A DNA stretch of 47,858 bases. Source: an uncultured Prevotellaceae bacterium. Its GTDB lineage: Bacteria; Bacteroidota; Bacteroidia; Bacteroidales; Bacteroidaceae. Below the pieces are notes generated by a model that saw nothing but the letters and a program-made list of their open reading frames with translations, did no database searches and was not told where the DNA came from. Made by a program: the position numbers and the translations under genes. Of this stretch, positions 42,322 to 47,858 are shown in pieces. Every line of letters begins with the position of its first letter. The stretch's first letter is position 1. The stretch spans positions 1 through 47,858 of the forward strand of contig CADBBP010000031.1 of the NCBI GenBank assembly GCA_902792855.1, given 5' to 3'.

Positions 42322-43716
42322 ATGAATTTCTCCCTTCAGACCTACAAGCGTCGCCGCGACCAACTAAAACAGGACGTGGGACAAGGCATGCTCCTCTTCC
42401 TCGGCAATGGGGAGGTGGGCATCAACTACGCCGACAACACCTATCCCTTCCGGCAGGATAGCTCCTTCCTCTATTTCTTCGGTATCTCACAGCCCGGACT
42501 GGCTGCCATCATCGACATCGACGAGGGCAGGGAGGTGGTCTTTGGCAATGAACTCACCATCGACGACATCGTGTGGACAGGAGCCGTGCCTACGGTGGGC
42601 GAACTGAGCCGCGAGGTAGGGGTGGGGGAGACGATGCCCCTGACAAGCCTGAAAGCATGCCTCGACAAGGCTAAGGCGAAAGGTCAGACCATCCATTTCC
42701 TGCCTCCTTATAGGGCGGAGCACCGCACTTGGCTGTGGGAACTGCTGCAAGTGGAACCGGCGGCACAGGACGAACAAGCCTCGCTGCCCTTCATAAAGGC
42801 TGTCGTGAAACAACGCAACCACAAGGATGAGGAGGAGTTGGCCTGCATCGAACAGGCGGTGGACATCTCCACAGAGATGCACCTCGCTGCATACCGCATG
42901 GCAAGGCCCGGCATGCACGAGGCGGAGGTGGCCGCAGCGGTGGCGGAAGTGGCCGCACGAAAAGGTCGGCAACTCGCTTTCCCCACCATCGCCACCGTCA
43001 GGGGACAGGTGCTACACAACCATGGCTTCATTCATCTGATGGAGGAGGGCGACATCTTCCTGCTCGACGCCGGGGCGGAGGGACCGGGGGGCTACGCCGG
43101 AGACCTCTCCTCGTCGATGCCCGTGGGACAACGCTTCTCCACACGTCAGGAGGAGGTTTACAACATTCATTTGGAGAGTTTCCACGCTGCCGTCTCACAG
43201 TTGAAACCCGGCACGCCCTTCCGCAACGCGCACCTCGCTGCCGCCGCCAAGATAGCGGAGGGGATGAAGGGCCTCGGTCTCATGAAGGGAGACCCGCAGG
43301 AGGCGGCCGCCATCGGCGCCTACGCGCTCTTCTTCCCATGCGGTGTGGGGCACATGATGGGCCTCGACGTACACGATATGGAAAACCTGGGAGAGCAGTA
43401 TGTGGGCTATGCCGACGGGGAGCGGAAAAGCACGCAGTTTGGCTTCAAGTCGCTCAGGTTGGCTCGTCCATTGGAGCCGGGCTTCGTCTTCACCGTGGAA
43501 CCGGGCATCTATTTCATCCCGGAACTCATCGACCAGTGGGCGGCGGAAAAACGCTTCGCCGACTTCATCTGCTACGACAAACTCCACGCCTGGCGCGACT
43601 TCACCGGCCTGCGCAACGAGCTCAACTACGTCATCACCACCGACGGCGTCAGACGCCTGGGAACCCTCCACAAGCCCATGACCCTCGAAGAGGTATATGC
43701 CGCAAAAGGCCTTTAA
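42322..43716 (+). CDS. pepP: Aminopeptidase P (Xaa-Pro aminopeptidase, M24B)
   Basis: A 464-residue metallopeptidase that removes an N-terminal residue preceding proline (and, in some members, hydroxyproline). The N-terminal AMP_N domain (about 1-140) is followed by a pita-bread catalytic domain. Metal ligands are visible: Asp in LLDAGAE, Asp in YAGDLSSSMPV, His in GVGHMMGLDVHD, Glu in VEPGIYF and Glu in GLRNELNYVI. No signal peptide, so it is cytoplasmic. It lies 67 bp upstream of the hydroxyproline dehydratase gene, which suggests a shared role in collagen-type peptide use. Confidence 0.93.
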   Translation: MNFSLQTYKRRRDQLKQDVGQGMLLFLGNGEVGINYADNTYPFRQDSSFLYFFGISQPGLAAIIDIDEGREVVFGNELTIDDIVWTGAVPTVGELSREVGVGETMPLTSLKACLDKAKAKGQTIHFLPPYRAEHRTWLWELLQVEPAAQDEQASLPFIKAVVKQRNHKDEEELACIEQAVDISTEMHLAAYRMARPGMHEAEVAAAVAEVAARKGRQLAFPTIATVRGQVLHNHGFIHLMEEGDIFLLDAGAEGPGGYAGDLSSSMPVGQRFSTRQEEVYNIHLESFHAAVSQLKPGTPFRNAHLAAAAKIAEGMKGLGLMKGDPQEAAAIGAYALFFPCGVGHMMGLDVHDMENLGEQYVGYADGERKSTQFGFKSLRLARPLEPGFVFTVEPGIYFIPELIDQWAAEKRFADFICYDKLHAWRDFTGLRNELNYVITTDGVRRLGTLHKPMTLEEVYAAKGL

Positions 43717-43744
43717 TGATAAGTATCACTCATAATTCCCTTCC

Positions 43745-43774
43745 TCCCATCCTCTTCCATCCTATCCCATCCTA
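43745..43774 (+). repeat. Three tandem 10-bp pyrimidine-rich units before hypD
   Basis: TCCCATCCTC, TTCCATCCTA and TCCCATCCTA in tandem, ending 9 bp before the ATG at 43784. No Shine-Dalgarno-like purine stretch separates them from that start. Confidence 0.7.
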
Positions 43775-43783
43775 TCATAAATC

Positions 43784-46114
43784 ATGCGACACCCAGAAAA
43801 CGACAAGGGCATGAATGCCCGAATAAGACGCCTCAGACAGCAGAGCATCGACACGCCCGTCACGCTGTCCATCGAGAGGGCGCTCATCGAGACGGAGTTC
43901 TATCAAAACAATTACGGCACCATGCCCGTCGCCGTGCTGAGAGCCTCCAACTTCCTCGAACTCTGCCGGAAGAAAACCATTTACATCGGACCCGACGAAC
44001 TGATTGTGGGCGAAAGGGGGCCGAGGCCGAAGGCCGTGCCTACCTTCCCCGAACTGACCTGTCACTCCGTGGACGACCTGCACACGCTCGACAAGCGCAC
44101 GCTCCAACCCTACCACATCAGTCAGGAGGACATCGACACCTACGAGCGCGTCGTCATCCCCTACTGGAAAGGGAAGACGCAGCGGGAGCGCATCTTCGGA
44201 CATGTGTCGAAGGAGTGGGAGGAGGCCTACCACGCCGGCGTCTTCACGGAGTTCATGGAGCAAAGGGCGGCCGGTCACACCGCCATGGACGGGAAGATGT
44301 ACCGGCAGGGACTGCTCGACGTGAAGGAGCGCATACGCCGGCGCATCGAGGCGCTCGACTACATCAACGACCCGGAGGCCACCGACAAGGAGCAGGAGTT
44401 GAGGGCCATGGACATCTCATGCGACGCCGCCATCCTCTTTGCCGAGCGTCACGCCCTTCTGGCGGAGCAGATGGCCCGGGAGGAGCACGACCCGCAACGC
44501 AAGGCGGAATTGCTCAAAATCGCCGACGTGTGCCACCACGTACCGGCTCACGCACCACGCGACCTGTGGGAAGCCATACAGATGTACTGGTTCGTACACC
44601 TCGGCACCGTCACCGAACTTAACGGATGGGACTCCATGAACCCCGGGCACATCGACCAGCACCTTATGCCGTTCTACCAGAAGGGTCTCGACGACGGTTC
44701 CCTGACACCCGAAAAGGCGAAGGAACTGCTGTCTTGCCTTTGGGTGAAGTTCAACAACCAACCGGCGCCGCCCAAGGTGGGGGTCACTGCCCTCGAGTCG
44801 GGCACTTACAACGACTTTACGAACATCAACATCGGTGGGGTGGACCGCGAGGGGAACAGCGCGGCCAACCCGCTCTCGTTCATGATACTCGAAATCCAGG
44901 AGGAACTGCATCAGTTGCAGCCGGGTCTCAGCATCCACATCGCACACGACACGCCGGAGGATTTCCTGCTCGAAGGGATAAAGGTCATCAGGCAGGGGCA
45001 CGGCTACCCCTCGCTCTTCAACACCGACACCTATGTGCAGGAGATGGTGAGGGCCGGAAAGGCCGTTGAGGACGCACGGGAGGGTGGCTGCTCAGGGTGC
45101 ATCGAGGTGGGGGCCTTCGGAAAGGAGGCTTACCTGCTCACAGGCTATCTCAACACACCGAAAATCCTTGAAATAACCCTCCACGACGGCATGGACCCGC
45201 TCACCGGCAAGCAACTCGGCCTGCACACGGGCGACCCGCGACACTTCGCCAACTACGAACAGCTCTACGAGGCGTGGCGGCTGCAGATGGAGCATTTCGT
45301 CAACATGAAACTCGCCGTCAACAACTACATCGAGCGCATGTTCGCGCTCTACGCCCCGGCTACTTTCCTCAGCCTCTTCATCGACGACTGCGTGGAGAAG
45401 GGCAGGGACTACTACGCCGGTGGGGCGAGATACAACACCACCTACATCCAGTGCACCGGACTGTACACCATGGATGCCATGCTGCACGCCCTCGACAACG
45501 ATTTCGAGGGGGAGGAGAAGATGAGGCAGTACATCATCCACCACACGCCGTTCTTCGGCAACGACGACGACCGGGCAGACGACATCGCTCGCAGGGTGTA
45601 CGACGACCTGGTGAACGCCATCGAGGGGAGGCCGAACACAAGGGGTGGGCGCACCCACCTCAATATGCTCAGCACCACGTGCCACAACTACTTCGGACAG
45701 GTGTGCGGGGCCACTCCCAACGGGAGAAAGGCGCATTTCGCCATCAGCGACGGCACGTCGCCGGCGCACGGGGCCGACACGCACGGGCCGACGGCGGTGG
45801 TGAAGTCGCTCGGCAAACTCGACCAGACGAAGAGCGGGGGGACGCTCCTCAACATGCGCTTCACACCGGCGCTCTTGCAAAGGGAGCGGGACCAGCAGAA
45901 ACTCGCCAGCCTCATACGCTCCTATTTCAAGATGGGAGGACACCACATACAGTTCAACATCATCGACACTGCCACGCTGCGCGACGCGCAAAGTCACCCC
46001 GACGACTACCGCGACCTCCTCGTCAGGGTGGCCGGCTATTCCGACTATTTCAACGACATGACGAGGCAGTTGCAGGAGGAAATCATCGCACGCACGGAAA
46101 ACGACGGGATGTAA
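43784..46114 (+). CDS. hypD: Glycyl-radical enzyme, trans-4-hydroxy-L-proline dehydratase type
   Basis: A 776-residue glycyl-radical enzyme. The family dehydrates trans-4-hydroxy-L-proline to 1-pyrroline-5-carboxylate. Residues described for Clostridioides difficile HypD (from memory) are found here at a constant offset: catalytic Cys439 and Glu441 in GCSGCIEVGAFGKEAY, W282-D283, H165, F157, S339, D344 and Y455. The glycyl radical loop is RVAGYSDYF (Gly751). Not to be confused with hydrogenase maturation HypD. The activase gene follows after 18 bp. No pyrroline-5-carboxylate reductase gene is seen in the window. ATG 43784 has no clear ribosome binding site; ATG 43811 (MNARIRRLR) is an alternative that matches the family N-terminus. 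Confidence 0.88.
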   Translation: MRHPENDKGMNARIRRLRQQSIDTPVTLSIERALIETEFYQNNYGTMPVAVLRASNFLELCRKKTIYIGPDELIVGERGPRPKAVPTFPELTCHSVDDLHTLDKRTLQPYHISQEDIDTYERVVIPYWKGKTQRERIFGHVSKEWEEAYHAGVFTEFMEQRAAGHTAMDGKMYRQGLLDVKERIRRRIEALDYINDPEATDKEQELRAMDISCDAAILFAERHALLAEQMAREEHDPQRKAELLKIADVCHHVPAHAPRDLWEAIQMYWFVHLGTVTELNGWDSMNPGHIDQHLMPFYQKGLDDGSLTPEKAKELLSCLWVKFNNQPAPPKVGVTALESGTYNDFTNINIGGVDREGNSAANPLSFMILEIQEELHQLQPGLSIHIAHDTPEDFLLEGIKVIRQGHGYPSLFNTDTYVQEMVRAGKAVEDAREGGCSGCIEVGAFGKEAYLLTGYLNTPKILEITLHDGMDPLTGKQLGLHTGDPRHFANYEQLYEAWRLQMEHFVNMKLAVNNYIERMFALYAPATFLSLFIDDCVEKGRDYYAGGARYNTTYIQCTGLYTMDAMLHALDNDFEGEEKMRQYIIHHTPFFGNDDDRADDIARRVYDDLVNAIEGRPNTRGGRTHLNMLSTTCHNYFGQVCGATPNGRKAHFAISDGTSPAHGADTHGPTAVVKSLGKLDQTKSGGTLLNMRFTPALLQRERDQQKLASLIRSYFKMGGHHIQFNIIDTATLRDAQSHPDDYRDLLVRVAGYSDYFNDMTRQLQEEIIARTENDGM

Positions 46115-46132
46115 AGGAACTCACCTGAACCC

Positions 46133-47044
46133 ATGGCACTCATCTTCGACATCAAGCGATACGCCATCAACGACGGGCCGGGCATACGGACGACGCTCTT
46201 CCTCAAGGGCTGTCCGCTGCGCTGCCTCTGGTGCCACAACCCCGAGAGTTGGGAGAGGGGCGCACAACTGCTCTACCGACAGGGGCGGTGCATCGCTTGC
46301 GCCTCGTGCGTGGAGGCTTGTCCGCAGCAGGCCCTCGCGATGGGGGCGGAGGGCGTGACGCGCAACGCCGCACGATGCTCCCTGTGCAAGAGATGCGTGG
46401 AGGAGTGTCCCACCACGGCCCTCGAGGTGTGTGGACGGGAGTGGCCCTTGGACGAACTGATGAGGGAGGTGGAGAAGGAGCGCGCCGTCATGGAGGAGAG
46501 CAGCGGAGGCGTGACGCTCTGCGGGGGGGAGCCGCTCATGCACCCGGCATACACCCTCCAACTGCTCGAGGAACTGGGCAGGAGGGGGTTCCACAGGGTG
46601 GTGGACACCTCGCTCTTCGCCGCTACGGAGGTGGTGGAGCGCGTGGCCGGGGCCTGCGAGATGATGCTCGTGGACCTCAAGATGATGGACCCGGAGAGGC
46701 ACCGCTTCTTCTGCGGGGCGGACAACCGCTTGATACTTCACAACATCCGTTGGCTTGCCGACAACCTTCATCATTTCGTCATCAGAATACCGCTGATAGA
46801 GGGCGTCAATGCCGACGATGACAACATCCTCGCCACTGCACGCTTCGTCGCATCATTGCCGGGGGCCGACGCACGTCCTGTACACCTCCTCCCTTACCAC
46901 GACCTCGGGCGCGACAAGCACCGCAGGCTCAACACCATCTACAACCCCGAAAACATTCCCATGGACGTTCCCTCGGCACAGTCCATCGACCATTGCCGAG
47001 ACTTGCTCGCTGCTCACGACATCCCCGTCGTCATCGGCGGATGA
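46133..47044 (+). CDS. Glycyl-radical enzyme activase (radical SAM)
   Basis: A 303-residue radical SAM enzyme that abstracts hydrogen from the glycine of its partner. The radical SAM motif CxxxCxxC is C27, C31 and C34 in GCPLRCLWCHN, preceded by the glycyl-activase pattern YAINDGPGIRTT. A ferredoxin-like insert carries two further 4Fe-4S motifs (C53, C56, C59, C63 and C82, C85, C88, C92), as in activases of HypD and choline lyase. Its place 18 bp after the glycyl-radical enzyme gene makes that its partner. Confidence 0.93.
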   Translation: MALIFDIKRYAINDGPGIRTTLFLKGCPLRCLWCHNPESWERGAQLLYRQGRCIACASCVEACPQQALAMGAEGVTRNAARCSLCKRCVEECPTTALEVCGREWPLDELMREVEKERAVMEESSGGVTLCGGEPLMHPAYTLQLLEELGRRGFHRVVDTSLFAATEVVERVAGACEMMLVDLKMMDPERHRFFCGADNRLILHNIRWLADNLHHFVIRIPLIEGVNADDDNILATARFVASLPGADARPVHLLPYHDLGRDKHRRLNTIYNPENIPMDVPSAQSIDHCRDLLAAHDIPVVIGG

Positions 47045-47102
47045 GACAGGGGGATTTGCACCGAACTCTATTTTTATAACTATGCATTAAACAAAACTAA
47101 AG

Positions 47103-47858
47103 ATGCTCGCCGCCATCTGTTTAAGAGGACTTTCGCTCCTCGCTTTCTGCGGCGTCGTGATGACAACTGCCGCGCAGGACTTCCACAAGAAGAAGGCTGC
47201 GCCCAAGGCAAGAGTGATAACATTCAGCAAGTCGCCCACCGCCGACCGGTTGGCGGCGTTGCAGCAGACCAAGGCTGACAAGGCCGAAAAGCCCCGCACG
47301 CCGGGGGTCGCCTTCCGCGATGCGTTCGACGTGGCCTTCCACGGCTTCGTGGGAAAGGATGAGCTGGCTCGCGAACCTTTTGCACCGACGAACGCCCGCA
47401 GGGCGCTCCACTCCTTCAGCGTCTCCAACGTGCTGATGCCCATGCTGGCAGCCGCCAACGGGGAGGTGAAGGACGAGCACGGCATCATCATCTCGCCCGC
47501 CGAGGGTGTGCGCAAGGTGTATGCTCGCAGTGGCATGGCTTATACGAACGATGACGGCTTTGCCACTGTGGAGCAGAGCGGCACGGTGCAAATCGTGGAG
47601 TGCGAGGACGGCACGGTGTATGTGCGCAACATCCTCTCGACCTATCCCACTGGTGCGTGGGTCAAGGGTGTTCGCGAGGGCAACACCATCACCATCCCTT
47701 CCATGCAACCCATCGAATACAATGCCATCGGCGATGTCACCTTCAGCCCGCGCTGGGGTGTGAAGGAGGATATCGGCTTCAGCAACTACGACGACTACAA
47801 TGGTGGCAACTTCACCTTCACCGTCGATGAGGAGGCTCAGACCATCTCGTTGGAAAAA
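47103..47858 (+). CDS. Secreted hypothetical protein (3' end outside window)
   Basis: An open frame from ATG 47103 to the window edge (252 residues) with a signal peptide (LRGLSLLAFCGVVMTTAAQ). Afterwards come a basic segment (HKKKAAPKARV) and then beta-rich sequence without a recognised domain (GTVQIVECEDGTVYVRN, NYDDYNGGNFTFTVDEEAQT). It may be a large surface protein like those common in Prevotellaceae. It lies 58 bp after the activase gene without a clear TAnnTTTG box. Confidence 0.7.
   Translation, partial: MLAAICLRGLSLLAFCGVVMTTAAQDFHKKKAAPKARVITFSKSPTADRLAALQQTKADKAEKPRTPGVAFRDAFDVAFHGFVGKDELAREPFAPTNARRALHSFSVSNVLMPMLAAANGEVKDEHGIIISPAEGVRKVYARSGMAYTNDDGFATVEQSGTVQIVECEDGTVYVRNILSTYPTGAWVKGVREGNTITIPSMQPIEYNAIGDVTFSPRWGVKEDIGFSNYDDYNGGNFTFTVDEEAQTISLEK

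Noticed and set aside
1-47858. tRNA, rRNA or known riboswitch genes
   Set aside because: No cloverleaf with a TTCGA-type loop, rRNA core sequence or familiar riboswitch core was recognised by eye. A covariance-model search could change this.

Overview
The window looks like chromosomal DNA of a fairly GC-rich Bacteroidales bacterium, most likely Prevotellaceae. The evidence is many promoters of the Bacteroidota type (-7 box TAnnTTTG, often with TTTG or TTG about 23 bp upstream), a full-length SprA (the type IX secretion outer-membrane translocon) directly after ruvA, meso-diaminopimelate dehydrogenase, two secreted proteins with Bacteroidota-type C-terminal sorting tails, and an ilvD-ilvB-ilvN-thioesterase-ilvC gene order. 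Genus and species cannot be fixed from the sequence alone.

Layout. 1-4.6 kb (minus strand): the PIG-L half of a NagB-like protein without its deaminase domain (cut by the window edge), a secreted hypothetical protein, trpS and ddh. 4.9-7.75 kb (plus): gluQ, an AT-rich AAA ATPase gene bracketed by a 31-bp copy of the gluQ 3' end, and ruvA, whose domain III lies in another frame. 7.77-15.4 kb: sprA. 15.5-23.1 kb (minus): a small ORF, an ECF sigma factor, a very large beta-helix/hydrolase-like secreted protein with an in-frame 9-bp minisatellite, a GH9 glycosidase and a Gfo/Idh/MocA oxidoreductase. 23.7-29.7 kb (plus): the branched-chain amino acid operon. 30.0-30.4 kb: a separate transcription unit whose only ORF encodes a 26-residue membrane peptide. 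30.45-32.8 kb: a MATE transporter and a convergent FabK-like reductase. 32.96-34.45 kb: a Y1 (HUH) transposase gene between two ~200-bp direct repeats carrying REP-like palindromes. 34.5-37.1 kb: a lipoprotein, menA, a small membrane protein and an RluA-type pseudouridine synthase. 37.2-42.0 kb: a GH10 xylanase with CBM6 and an 874-residue secreted protein, divergently transcribed. 42.0-47.0 kb: an array of twenty 8-bp units, then aminopeptidase P, a glycyl-radical enzyme matching trans-4-hydroxy-L-proline dehydratase, and its activase. The window ends inside a secreted protein gene.

How it fits together. The genes describe an anaerobe that secretes polysaccharide-degrading enzymes (GH9, GH10-CBM6, the beta-helix protein), at least some of them probably through the type IX system represented by SprA. 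It makes branched-chain amino acids, menaquinone and DAP, and may process proline- or hydroxyproline-containing peptides. The unusual content lies between these genes: the transposase with a C-terminal alpha/beta extension and REP-like flanks, the ATPase insertion with target duplication, the broken ruvA, the tiny-protein transcription unit, a dispersed intergenic repeat in two copies, and several short tandem arrays. No rRNA, tRNA, CRISPR array or prophage was recognised.
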